Positions 7,616 to 15,798 of a stretch of DNA of 64,000 bases are shown here, one piece after another (the stretch's first letter is position 1; each line of letters begins with the position of its first letter). Location: contig NZ_WSNW01000001.1 of NCBI RefSeq assembly GCF_009767585.1, positions 2,750,041-2,814,040 of the forward strand, read 5' to 3'. The notes beneath the pieces were generated by a model. That model was not told where the DNA came from. It did no database searches and worked only from the letters and a program-made list of their open reading frames with translations. The stretch comes from Coprobacillus cateniformis. Its GTDB lineage: Bacteria; Bacillota_I; Bacilli_A; Erysipelotrichales; Coprobacillaceae. The position numbers and the translations under genes were made by a program.

Positions 7616-8989
7616 ATGAGATATTATCTCGCAATAGATATTGGAGCATCAAGTGGTAGACATATGTTGTGTTCTTTGCAAAACAATCAAATATATCTAG
7701 AAGAAATCTATCGATTTGAAAATCATGTTGAATTGAAAAATGGTCATTACTATTGGAATATAGATTATTTATTTGGAGAAGTTGTCGCAGGGATTAAAGA
7801 ATGTGTCAAACACAATAAGATACCAACAACACTAGGAATTGATACATGGGCAGTAGATTATGTGTTGTTAGATGAGTTAGGACATCGTATTGATGATGTT
7901 TATGCTTATAGAGATAACAGAGTGGATAGCTTTATCAAACCAGATAAAATAGAAGAGTTATATATGAAAACAGGAGTTCAGTATCAAAAGTTTAATACGA
8001 TTTATCAGCTTGCAAGTGATGATGAATTAAGAAAAACCAGAACTCTTGATTTTCTCATGATACCTGATTATCTCAATTATTTATTAACTGGAAAAAAGGT
8101 CAATGAGTATACCAATATGTCAACAACACAACTCTTAGATATTCAAACCAGCAAGTTATCAAAAGAGTTATTAGACTTTTGTCAAACTGATGTTGAGATT
8201 TTTCAAGATATTGTGATGCCTGGAACATCATTAGGTTCACTATCAAAAGATATGAGAAAAGTGATTGGAGCTGATATAGAAGTCATTGTACCTTGTACTC
8301 ATGATACGGGTAGTGCTTATATGGCAGCAATTGAAGACAAGAGTATTATTTTGAGTTCAGGAACATGGTCATTATTAGGAATTGAAACAATGCAACCCAT
8401 TGTGACTTTAGAATCAATGAATGCCAACTTTACCAATGAGGGGGGGTATCAGCAACGTTATCGCTTTTTAAAAAATATCATGGGACTATGGATTATTCAG
8501 GAAGTTTCAAGAAATCTTGATGAGAAATATAGCTTTGCAAAGTTAGTGGAATTGGCAAGACAAGATCAATTTGCTGGGATTTTTGATGTCAATGATGAAC
8601 GTTTCTTAAAACCTGAGAGTATGATTTTTGAAATTAAGCAATACTTTCAAGAAAGACATGAAACACCTCCTCAAACAGTTGGGCAGATCGCTTCTTGTGT
8701 TTATCATTCATTGGCATATGGTTATAAAAAAGCCATTGAGGAATTAGAGATGATAACTAAACAAACTTATCCAGTTATTAATATTATTGGCGGGGGATGT
8801 CAAAATCAATTATTGAATGAAATGATTGCTGAAATGACTGGAAAAAAGGTTGTTGCTGGACCTGTAGAAGCGACAGCACTGGGAAATATTCTGGCACAAT
8901 TGATACAGCAAAAAGTTGTTAATGATTTATGTGAGGGGAGAGCATTGATTAAAAAATCATTTGAGATGAAAGAATATAAAGGAGAATAA
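7616..8989 (+). CDS. rhaB: Rhamnulokinase
   Basis: 457 residues of the FGGY sugar-kinase family. It phosphorylates L-rhamnulose to L-rhamnulose 1-phosphate in the cytosol. The N-terminal phosphate-binding loop (AIDIGASSGRHM), the TLGIDTWAVDYVLLD block, the middle THDTGSAYMA and the C-terminal IIGGGCQNQLLNEMIA adenosine-site block are all present and spaced as expected. It is the first gene of rhaB-rhaA-rhaD, with GAAAAGAGGTGGGA as ribosome-binding site and 1 base before rhaA. No rhamnose transporter or AraC-type regulator is seen in the window. Confidence 0.93.
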   Translation: MRYYLAIDIGASSGRHMLCSLQNNQIYLEEIYRFENHVELKNGHYYWNIDYLFGEVVAGIKECVKHNKIPTTLGIDTWAVDYVLLDELGHRIDDVYAYRDNRVDSFIKPDKIEELYMKTGVQYQKFNTIYQLASDDELRKTRTLDFLMIPDYLNYLLTGKKVNEYTNMSTTQLLDIQTSKLSKELLDFCQTDVEIFQDIVMPGTSLGSLSKDMRKVIGADIEVIVPCTHDTGSAYMAAIEDKSIILSSGTWSLLGIETMQPIVTLESMNANFTNEGGYQQRYRFLKNIMGLWIIQEVSRNLDEKYSFAKLVELARQDQFAGIFDVNDERFLKPESMIFEIKQYFQERHETPPQTVGQIASCVYHSLAYGYKKAIEELEMITKQTYPVINIIGGGCQNQLLNEMIAEMTGKKVVAGPVEATALGNILAQLIQQKVVNDLCEGRALIKKSFEMKEYKGE

Positions 8990-8990
8990 T

Positions 8991-10238
8991 ATGAATCAAA
9001 GATTTGAAGAAGCCAAAACAATTTATAAAAAATTAGGTATTGATGTAGATGAAGCATTAAAACAATTACAAACATTTCCTGTCTCTATGCATTGTTGGCA
9101 AGGTGATGACGTTGTGGGATTTGATGGAGCAGGAGCTTTGTCTGGTGGGATTCAAACAACAGGAAATTATCCAGGGAAAGCAAGAAATTATCAGGAGTTA
9201 ATGAATGATATTGATGAAGTTTTAAAATTAGTACCAGGAACAAAACGTATTAATCTTCATGCATCTTATGCCATCTTTGAAGAGGGGGAAAAGGTTGATA
9301 GAAATGCAATTGAACCTCGTCACTTTGCAAAATGGGTTGAATTTGCAAAGGCAAGAAATTTAGGATTGGATTTCAATCCAACGATTTTCTCTCACCCTCT
9401 TGCTGAAGGATTAACACTTTCTTCGCCTGATCAAAAGATAAGAGAGTTTTGGATTGAACACTGTCAGGCATGTATTCGTATTAGTGAATATTTTGCTGAT
9501 GAATTAGGAACACCTTGCTTAATGAATATTTGGATTCCTGATGGTCTTAAGGATATTCCTGGTGATCGTTTGACACCAAGAAAAAGATTTATGGAATCTT
9601 TAAATGAGATACTTTCTATCAATTATGATAAAAATAAGGTTCTTGTGTGTTTAGAATCAAAAGTCTTTGGAATTGGAATGGAATCATATACAGTTGGTTC
9701 AAGTGAATTTACAATGAATTATGCCAAAACAAGAGATATTTTACCATTGATGGATAATGGTCATTATCATCCTACAGAAGTTGTTTCAGATAAATTATCG
9801 GCTATGTTATTATTCCATGATAAAGTTGCATTGCATGTGACAAGACCCGTTCGCTGGGATAGTGATCATGTTGTTTTATTTGATGATGAAACAAAAGAAA
9901 TTGCGAAAGAAATTGTCAGAAATAATGCAATGGATAGAGTTTTGGTTGGTTTGGATTTCTTTGATGCAAGTATCAATAGAGTAGCAGCGTGGACAGTTGG
10001 TATGAGAAATATGCAAAAAGCGATGTTATATGCTTTGCTTCAGCCTTATGAAATGTTAAAAGAAGCTCAAGATCAAGGTGACTTTACACAAATCATGGTT
10101 ATCAATGAAGAATTGAAAACCTATCCATTCAATGATATTTGGGATTATTATTGTGAAATCAATCAGGTTCCAGTAAGAGAAATTTGGTATGATGAAGTGA
10201 AAAAATATGAAACAGAAGTTTTAACAAAGCGAGGATAA
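8991..10238 (+). CDS. rhaA: L-rhamnose isomerase
   Basis: 415 residues, the usual length for RhaA. It converts L-rhamnose to L-rhamnulose using a divalent metal. Recognisable blocks include VSMHCWQGDDVVGFDG near the N-terminus, LDFNPTIFSHP, the metal-site LMDNGHYHPTE and HVTRPVRWDSDHVV. It follows rhaB by one base with AAAGGAGAA as ribosome-binding site and is followed 4 bases on by rhaD. Confidence 0.95.
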   Translation: MNQRFEEAKTIYKKLGIDVDEALKQLQTFPVSMHCWQGDDVVGFDGAGALSGGIQTTGNYPGKARNYQELMNDIDEVLKLVPGTKRINLHASYAIFEEGEKVDRNAIEPRHFAKWVEFAKARNLGLDFNPTIFSHPLAEGLTLSSPDQKIREFWIEHCQACIRISEYFADELGTPCLMNIWIPDGLKDIPGDRLTPRKRFMESLNEILSINYDKNKVLVCLESKVFGIGMESYTVGSSEFTMNYAKTRDILPLMDNGHYHPTEVVSDKLSAMLLFHDKVALHVTRPVRWDSDHVVLFDDETKEIAKEIVRNNAMDRVLVGLDFFDASINRVAAWTVGMRNMQKAMLYALLQPYEMLKEAQDQGDFTQIMVINEELKTYPFNDIWDYYCEINQVPVREIWYDEVKKYETEVLTKRG

Positions 10239-10242
10239 TCGA

Positions 10243-11070
10243 ATGAATATATTAGAACAAGAATTTATCAAAGGATTTATCAGAATGTGTAGTGATGGGT
10301 TTGCGCAAGGATGGCATGAACGTAATGGCGGCAATTTAACATATCGTATGAAAGATGAAGAAGTGAAGTATGTTCAATCCGTGTTTTCTTATCACCGTAG
10401 CTGGGAAGATATAGGAACAGAAGTTCCTGAACTTGCGAACGAATATTTCTTAGCCACAGGTTCTGGAAAATATTTTAGAAATGTAGAGTTAGATCCTGAA
10501 GCGAATATAGGCATTGTTGAAATTGATAAAACAGGAACAAAGTATCGTGTTGTTTGGGGACTGATTCATGAGGCAGTTCCAACCAGTGAATTACCAACAC
10601 ATTTGATGAACCACGCTATTAAGAAGATGGTTACTGATAATCAGCATCGTGTCATTTATCATTGTCATTCAACGAATGTCATTGCATTAACATTTGTTTT
10701 ACCGCTCAAAGATGAAATCTTTACAAGAGAGTTATGGGAAATGGCAACAGAATGTCCAGTTGTATTTCCAGCAGGTGTAGGTGTTGTGCCTTGGATGGTA
10801 CCGGGTGGTAGAGAGATTGCTGTTGCAACAAGTAAGTTAATGAAAGATTATGATGTGGCAATCTGGGCACATCATGGAATATTCTGTTCAGGTTCGGATT
10901 TTGATACCACATTTGGTCTTGCACATACTGTAGAAAAATCAGCTGAGATATTGGTGAAAATGTTATCAATGTCACCAAAGAAATTACAAACTATTCAAAC
11001 AGATGAATTGAGGTCTTTGGCAGATGCTTTTCATGTGACGTTACCTGAAAAATTTTTGTATGAGAAATAA
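10243..11070 (+). CDS. rhaD: Rhamnulose-1-phosphate aldolase
   Basis: 275 residues, a class II zinc aldolase that cleaves rhamnulose 1-phosphate to dihydroxyacetone phosphate and L-lactaldehyde. The family N-terminus (WHERNGGNLTYRM), the zinc-binding HCHSTNVIALTF and AHHGIFCSGSDFDTTFGLAH are visible. It is the last gene of the rhamnose operon. The lactaldehyde product is normally reduced to 1,2-propanediol; no clear propanediol pathway is encoded nearby. Confidence 0.95.
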   Translation: MNILEQEFIKGFIRMCSDGFAQGWHERNGGNLTYRMKDEEVKYVQSVFSYHRSWEDIGTEVPELANEYFLATGSGKYFRNVELDPEANIGIVEIDKTGTKYRVVWGLIHEAVPTSELPTHLMNHAIKKMVTDNQHRVIYHCHSTNVIALTFVLPLKDEIFTRELWEMATECPVVFPAGVGVVPWMVPGGREIAVATSKLMKDYDVAIWAHHGIFCSGSDFDTTFGLAHTVEKSAEILVKMLSMSPKKLQTIQTDELRSLADAFHVTLPEKFLYEK

Positions 11071-11205
11071 ATAATATTTGAAAGTGTTCTTTTTTCCTCC
11101 CCAAATGAAGAGACTTATAAAATGAAAGACAAAAATATTCAGTGTAAAGGAATTTATGACTGAAAAATAGGTGACTCAGAATAATCAAAAGAAATCAGTA
11201 GATAC

Positions 11206-11234
11206 TTGTATTGTCATCAGTATTATGCTAAAAT
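11206..11234 (+). promoter_or_regulatory. Promoter of a putative antisense RNA
   Basis: TTGTAT (11206-11211), a 17-base spacer and TAAAAT (11229-11234). A transcript from here would reach the terminator at 11277-11315 after ~75 bases without encoding a protein, and would run against the 3' end of the small peptide message on the other strand. Confidence 0.5.
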
Positions 11235-11239
11235 ACTAT

Positions 11240-11318
11240 TGATGAAACTATAGTTTTGAAACATAGAGTTCAAAACGAAAAGCCAAGGGTCTAATCCAAT
11301 ACCCCTTGGCTTTTCTTC
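11240..11318 (+). ncRNA. Putative short RNA antisense to the small peptide message
   Basis: This rests only on the promoter at 11206-11234 and the strong terminator hairpin; there is no direct evidence of transcription. The 12-bp palindrome AAACTATAGTTT occurs at its 5' end (11245-11256) and again within the start of the peptide gene (11404-11415), which gives the two RNAs a second pairing site. Convergent RNAs overlapping at their 3' ends are the layout of TxpA/RatA-type type I toxin-antitoxin pairs. Confidence 0.35.
11277..11315. terminator. Strong bidirectional hairpin terminator
   Basis: GAAAAGCCAAGGG (11277-11289) pairs perfectly with CCCTTGGCTTTTC (11303-11315), and the stem ends in A/T tracts on both sides. 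It can end the minus-strand small peptide message and the plus-strand RNA. Confidence 0.8.
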
Positions 11319-11329
11319 TAGGCTTGTCA

Positions 11330-11425
11330 TCAGTCATGTCTATTATCAAGCCATTTGCAAAGAAAGTAAACGACTAACCCTGCTGTGATAGAGACAATGA
11401 ATTAAACTATAGTTTCAATTAACAT
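11330..11425 (-). pseudogene. Holin-like small membrane peptide gene with a nonsense codon
   Basis: From the ATG at 11425 (preceded by AAGGAGGTGA at 11432-11441) the frame reads seven codons, hits TAA at 11404-11402, then continues FIVSITAGLVVYFLCKWLD and five more residues to a double stop. One transmembrane helix followed by CKWLDN is typical of short holin-like putative toxins. A single C-to-T change (CAA to TAA) would explain the break. The gene has an extended -10 (TGATACAAT) upstream and a strong terminator downstream. It may be a pseudogene or a sequence worth re-checking for error. Confidence 0.5.
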
Positions 11426-11541
11426 AAAGTTCACCTCCTTTCAAAGGGAGGAACTGATAACACTTCTATTGTATCATGAAACAAGAGGTTATGCGTCTCA
11501 ATTTTATCTCATGTTTTTCTCAAAAAAAAGACCATTAGGTC

Positions 11542-12438
11542 TTAAAAATAACAATGAATTCCTTTCTCTAAAAAGACTTTCTGGTAATCTTTTAAGTCTT
11601 CTGGATGAAAGGCTTTTTTATTTTTATATAAATAATCTCGATTTAACATTTCATATTTTCTTTCACCAAATTGATGAAAAGGTAATAACTGAACTTTTTG
11701 AATACCCATATTTAAAAATAAATTGGCTATGCCTTCAGCATCAGTTAAGCTATCATTAAAATCTGGGATAACTGGGATACGAGGTAAAACATTGATTTGA
11801 TTTTCAATAGCCCATTTGAGATTAGAAAGAATCAGCTTGTTATGCACAGCAGTGCCCTGAAAATGTTTTTCACTATCATAATGTTTAACATCAAAGAGAA
11901 GTAAATCAAATAAGGGAGCAAGTTCTTGAAATATGTCAGATTGGATATAACCAGTTGTTTCAATTGCAACATGAATATTATGTTTTTTTAATTCAGTTAT
12001 CAAGGCTTTGACAAACACTGGCTGACTCATTCCTTCACCGCCAGAAATTGTGACACCACCATCTGATTCTTCATAGAAATCTTGATCTTGCAAACAGACT
12101 CTGACAACTTCATCAACATCTTTGTACTCGCCTTCATGTGATAATGCTTGCTGATAGCAGTTGTGAACACATTGTAAGCAACCAACACATTTATTAAAAT
12201 GAATATGAATATGATTGTTTTTATTTTCAATCGCTTTTTGAGGACAAGAATTCACACAGTTCAGACAATGTACGCATTTTTGTTCATCATATAAGATCTG
12301 TACTTTTTCTAATTGTGATTCAGGGTTAGAGCACCATAGGCATTGTAAAGGACAACCCTTTAGAAAGACAGTTGTTCGAATACCAGGACCATCGTGAATA
12401 CTAAATTTTTGAATATTAAAAATATTACCTTTTACCAT
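11542..12438 (-). CDS. Glycyl-radical enzyme activating protein (radical SAM)
   Basis: 298 residues. The radical-SAM cysteines are C29, C33 and C36 (GCPLQCLWCSN), and two extra ferredoxin-type clusters follow (CVHCLNCVNSCP and CVGCLQCVHNCY), as in activases of non-pyruvate glycyl-radical enzymes such as PflC. SGGEGMSQP is the SAM-binding GGE motif and HVAIETTGY follows. It installs the glycyl radical on its partner, almost certainly the enzyme at 12622, which is transcribed divergently from a shared 183-base regulatory region. Oxygen-sensitive, cytosolic. Confidence 0.9.
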   Translation of the reverse strand: MVKGNIFNIQKFSIHDGPGIRTTVFLKGCPLQCLWCSNPESQLEKVQILYDEQKCVHCLNCVNSCPQKAIENKNNHIHIHFNKCVGCLQCVHNCYQQALSHEGEYKDVDEVVRVCLQDQDFYEESDGGVTISGGEGMSQPVFVKALITELKKHNIHVAIETTGYIQSDIFQELAPLFDLLLFDVKHYDSEKHFQGTAVHNKLILSNLKWAIENQINVLPRIPVIPDFNDSLTDAEGIANLFLNMGIQKVQLLPFHQFGERKYEMLNRDYLYKNKKAFHPEDLKDYQKVFLEKGIHCYF

Positions 12439-12497
12439 ATCTCTTCTCCTCCATTGTCTTTATATTATCATATGTTTATAAAATAGTAAATATAATA

Positions 12498-12604
12498 TTT
12501 CAAATGAAAGTTAATATAATTAGAAATGAAATATGAATTGACATTGTATAAAACTATTGTTATTATATATTTGAAAATGAAATGATGTTAAGTTTCAAAT
12601 GAAA
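12498..12604. promoter_or_regulatory. Shared promoter region with twin operator motif
   Basis: The exact 12-mer TTTCAAATGAAA occurs at 12498-12509 and 12593-12604, flanking a canonical promoter TTGACA (12538-12543)-17-TATTAT (12561-12566) that fires into the glycyl-radical enzyme gene. A looser copy, TTTGAAAATGAAA, lies between. The paired, near-palindromic sites on both sides of a strong promoter suggest a looping repressor or an activator controlling both divergent genes. No regulator gene is adjacent. Confidence 0.6.
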
Positions 12605-12621
12605 TAAAGTGGAGGAAAACT

Positions 12622-15033
12622 ATGAAAAATGTTGAGCATTTTGGTGACTTGACACCAAGAATGAATGATTTTAGAGAGAAAGTTTTAGAGAAGAAGCCTT
12701 ATATTTGTGCTGAAAGAGCCTTATTGGTTACTGAAACTTATAAGGAACATCAAAATCAGCCAGCTGTAATGAAACGTGCATTGATGTTAAAGAATATCTT
12801 AGAAAAGATGTCTATCTATATTGAGGATGAAACATTGATTGTTGGAAATCAGGCATCTTCAAATAAAGATGCACCAATCTTCCCAGAATATACATTAGAA
12901 TTTGTTATTAATGAATTAGATAAATTTGAAAAACGTGATGGTGATGTTTTCTATATTACTGAGGAAACTAAAGAAGCATTACGTTCTATTGCTCCATTTT
13001 GGGAAAATAATAATTTAAGAGCTAGAGGTGATGCTTTACTTCCTGATGAAGTTAAGGATATTATGTCAACTGGTTTATTAGGCATGGAAGGGAAATTAAA
13101 TTCTGGTGATGCTCATTTGGCTGTTGATTACCAAACCGTTTTACAAATCGGTTTAAAAGGTTATGAAGAAAGAGTTAAAAAACTAAAATCTGAATTAGAT
13201 TTATGCAAACCTGAAAGTATTGATAAATATGTTTTTTACAAGGCTGTACTGACTGTCATTGAAGCTGTGAAAACATATGCTCATAGGTTTAGTGTATTGG
13301 CAAAAGAATTGGCCAAAAAGGCAGAAAGATCTAGGAAAGATGAATTGTTAGAAATTTCTAGAATCTGTAATAAGGTCCCTTATGAACCAGCTGAAACATT
13401 CTATGAAGCGATTCAATCTACATGGTTTATTCAATTGATTTTACAGATTGAGTCTAATGGTCATTCATTATCTTATGGACGATTTGATCAATATGTTTAT
13501 CCTTATTTACAACATGATTTAGATCAAGGAATAATCACTGAAGATATGGCAGTAGAATTATTAACAAATTTATGGATTAAGACATTAACTATTAATAAGG
13601 TTCGTTCTCAGGCACATACTTTTAGTAGTGCTGGAAGCCCAATGTATCAAAATGTAACAATTGGTGGTCAAACATCTGATAAGAAATGTGCAGTTAATAA
13701 GTTATCCTATCTCGTTTTGAAATCAGTTGCCCAGACTAGACTCCCTCAACCAAATTTAACAGTTAGATACTATAATGGAATGCCAAAAGAATTCTTAGAT
13801 GAAGCAGTTGAAGTCATGAAACTAGGAACAGGAATGCCAGCATTTAATAATGATGAAATTATTATTCCTTCATTTATGAATTTAGGGGTTAAAGAAGAAG
13901 ATGCATATAATTATTCAGCTATTGGATGTGTTGAAACAGCTGTACCTGGAAAATGGGGATATCGCTGTACAGGTATGTCATATTTGAATTTTCCTAGAAT
14001 TTTACTTTGTGTGATGAATGATGGAGTGGACTTAACAACAGGAAAGAGATTTGTTGAAGGCAGTGGACATTTTAAAGATATGAAATCTTTTGAAGAATTA
14101 CAGGCAGCTTGGGATAAAGCGATTAGAGAATTGACAAGAGTTTCTGTTATTGTTGAAAATGCTGTCGATATTGCTGGAGAAAGAGAAATTCCAGATATCT
14201 TATGTTCAGCTTTAACACAGGACTGCATTGGTCGAGGAAAGACAATTAAAGAAGGTGGCGCAATCTATGATTTTATTTCTGGTTTACAGATTGGAATTGC
14301 TAATATGGCAGATAGTTTGGCAGCTATCAAGAAATTGGTCTATGAAGAAAAGAAAATTACACCTGAACAGTTATGGAATGCTCTGCAAAATGACTTTGAA
14401 GGTGTTGAAAATGAAAAAATTCAAAAGATGTTAATCAATGATGTTCCTAAATATGGAAACGATGATGATTATGTTGATCAATTGGTTGTTGATGCTTATA
14501 ACTCATATATAGAAGAAATGAAAAAATATCCAAATACAAGATATCAAAGAGGACCTATTGGTGGTATTCGCTATGCTGGGACATCTTCGATTTCAGCAAA
14601 TGTTGGACAAGGGTTAGGCACAATGGCAACACCAGATGGTCGTAAGGCCCATACTCCACTTGCTGAAGGTTGTTCACCTGCTCATGCAATGGACAAGTGT
14701 GGACCAACCGCTGTCTTTAAGTCTGTTTCAAAACTACCAACTCATGAAATTACTGGAGGGGTATTACTCAATCAGAAGGTGACACCAACAATGCTTTCAA
14801 CTGAAGAAAATAAAATGAAATTAGAGATGATGATAAAAACATTCTTTAATAGATTACACGGATATCATGTTCAATATAATGTCGTTGATAGAGAAACATT
14901 ATTAGATGCTCAGGCACATCCAGAAAAACATCGTGATTTAATTGTCCGTGTTGCTGGATACTCAGCATTCTTTAACGTTTTATCAAAAGCAACACAAGAT
15001 GATATTATTGAAAGAACTGAACAAACTTTATAA
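12622..15033 (+). CDS. Glycyl-radical enzyme, PflD/dehydratase type
   Basis: 803 residues with a catalytic Cys at ~436 (SAIGCVETAVPGK) and the radical glycine at ~779 (RVAGYSAFF). The single Cys followed by V-E, rather than the Cys-Cys of pyruvate formate-lyase, marks a dehydratase-type member (glycerol/propanediol dehydratase, choline lyase, PflD and relatives). The substrate is not settled by sequence. An aldolase 15 bases downstream and the activase divergent from it resemble the E. coli pflD-pflC-talC neighbourhood, so a sugar-phosphate-like substrate is my preferred guess; 1,2-propanediol from the nearby rhamnose operon is the main alternative. Confidence 0.85.
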   Translation: MKNVEHFGDLTPRMNDFREKVLEKKPYICAERALLVTETYKEHQNQPAVMKRALMLKNILEKMSIYIEDETLIVGNQASSNKDAPIFPEYTLEFVINELDKFEKRDGDVFYITEETKEALRSIAPFWENNNLRARGDALLPDEVKDIMSTGLLGMEGKLNSGDAHLAVDYQTVLQIGLKGYEERVKKLKSELDLCKPESIDKYVFYKAVLTVIEAVKTYAHRFSVLAKELAKKAERSRKDELLEISRICNKVPYEPAETFYEAIQSTWFIQLILQIESNGHSLSYGRFDQYVYPYLQHDLDQGIITEDMAVELLTNLWIKTLTINKVRSQAHTFSSAGSPMYQNVTIGGQTSDKKCAVNKLSYLVLKSVAQTRLPQPNLTVRYYNGMPKEFLDEAVEVMKLGTGMPAFNNDEIIIPSFMNLGVKEEDAYNYSAIGCVETAVPGKWGYRCTGMSYLNFPRILLCVMNDGVDLTTGKRFVEGSGHFKDMKSFEELQAAWDKAIRELTRVSVIVENAVDIAGEREIPDILCSALTQDCIGRGKTIKEGGAIYDFISGLQIGIANMADSLAAIKKLVYEEKKITPEQLWNALQNDFEGVENEKIQKMLINDVPKYGNDDDYVDQLVVDAYNSYIEEMKKYPNTRYQRGPIGGIRYAGTSSISANVGQGLGTMATPDGRKAHTPLAEGCSPAHAMDKCGPTAVFKSVSKLPTHEITGGVLLNQKVTPTMLSTEENKMKLEMMIKTFFNRLHGYHVQYNVVDRETLLDAQAHPEKHRDLIVRVAGYSAFFNVLSKATQDDIIERTEQTL

Positions 15034-15048
15034 GAGGAGATAAGAGAA

Positions 15049-15729
15049 ATGGAATTTATTATTGATACAGTTGATTTAGAAGAAATTAAGGATGCAGTAG
15101 AACATATGCCAATTGTGGGAGTAACAAGTAATCCCTCAATTGTCAAAAGAACAAGCCCAGCAAAGTTCTTTGATCATATGAGAGAGATTAGAAATATCAT
15201 CGGAAAAGAGAGAAGTTTACACGTACAAGTGATTTCTAAGGATTGTGAGACAATTGTCAAAGAAGCTCATCGTATTTTAGAAGAAATTGATAATCAGGTT
15301 TATATCAAGGTTCCAGTTTCATATGAAGGAGTCAAAGCCATCAAGATTTTAAAGTCAGAAGGCATCAATGTCACAGCGACAGCAGTCTATGATTTGATGC
15401 AGGCTTATATGGCACTAGCAGCAGGAGCGGATTATATTGCGCCTTATGTGAATCGTATAGGGAACTTAGGAAGTGATCCAATGGAACTGATCAATGAATT
15501 ATCAAATCGTATTGCAATGGATGGATATGACTGTAAGATTATTGCAGCCAGTTTCAAAGGCGTACAACAGGTTAGAGATTCATTCAATTATGGGGCACAG
15601 GCCATTACAGCACCAGTAGAGGTGTTAAAAGCGATATTCAAGAATCCAAACATTGAAAAAGCAGTAGATGATTTCAATAGTGACTGGTATGCAATGTATG
15701 GAGAAGGAACAGGCATTTGTGATTTATAA
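15049..15729 (+). CDS. Fructose-6-phosphate aldolase / transaldolase-like protein (TalC family)
   Basis: 226 residues, the short length of FSA/TalC rather than full transaldolase. The Schiff-base lysine lies in QVYIKVPVSYEG, VTSNPSI opens the barrel and GADYIAPYVNRI follows. These enzymes cleave or form C3-C4 bonds between hydroxyacetone or dihydroxyacetone and glyceraldehyde 3-phosphate. It is co-transcribed with the glycyl-radical enzyme (15 bases apart, AAGAGGAGA as ribosome-binding site), which suggests that it cleaves that enzyme's product. Confidence 0.85.
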   Translation: MEFIIDTVDLEEIKDAVEHMPIVGVTSNPSIVKRTSPAKFFDHMREIRNIIGKERSLHVQVISKDCETIVKEAHRILEEIDNQVYIKVPVSYEGVKAIKILKSEGINVTATAVYDLMQAYMALAAGADYIAPYVNRIGNLGSDPMELINELSNRIAMDGYDCKIIAASFKGVQQVRDSFNYGAQAITAPVEVLKAIFKNPNIEKAVDDFNSDWYAMYGEGTGICDL

Positions 15730-15736
15730 GATATGA

Positions 15737-15764
15737 AGAGAATGTTATGCGTTCTCTTTTTTTA
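15737..15764 (+). terminator. Terminator of the glycyl-radical operon
   Basis: AGAGAA (15737-15742) pairs with TTCTCT (15752-15757), followed by a T-run. Confidence 0.7.
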
Positions 15765-15770
15765 TACATA

Positions 15771-15794
15771 AAAAACTCCATAGATGGAGTTTTC
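15771..15794 (-). terminator. Terminator of glmS
   Basis: AAAACTCCA (15772-15780) pairs with TGGAGTTTT (15785-15793) around a 4-base loop; the T-run on the minus strand fits termination of glmS. Confidence 0.75.
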
Positions 15795-15798
15795 AATA

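Noticed and set aside
13911..14434. Overlapping frames inside the glycyl-radical enzyme gene
   Set aside because: The enzyme frame is intact and conserved; the others have no start signals.
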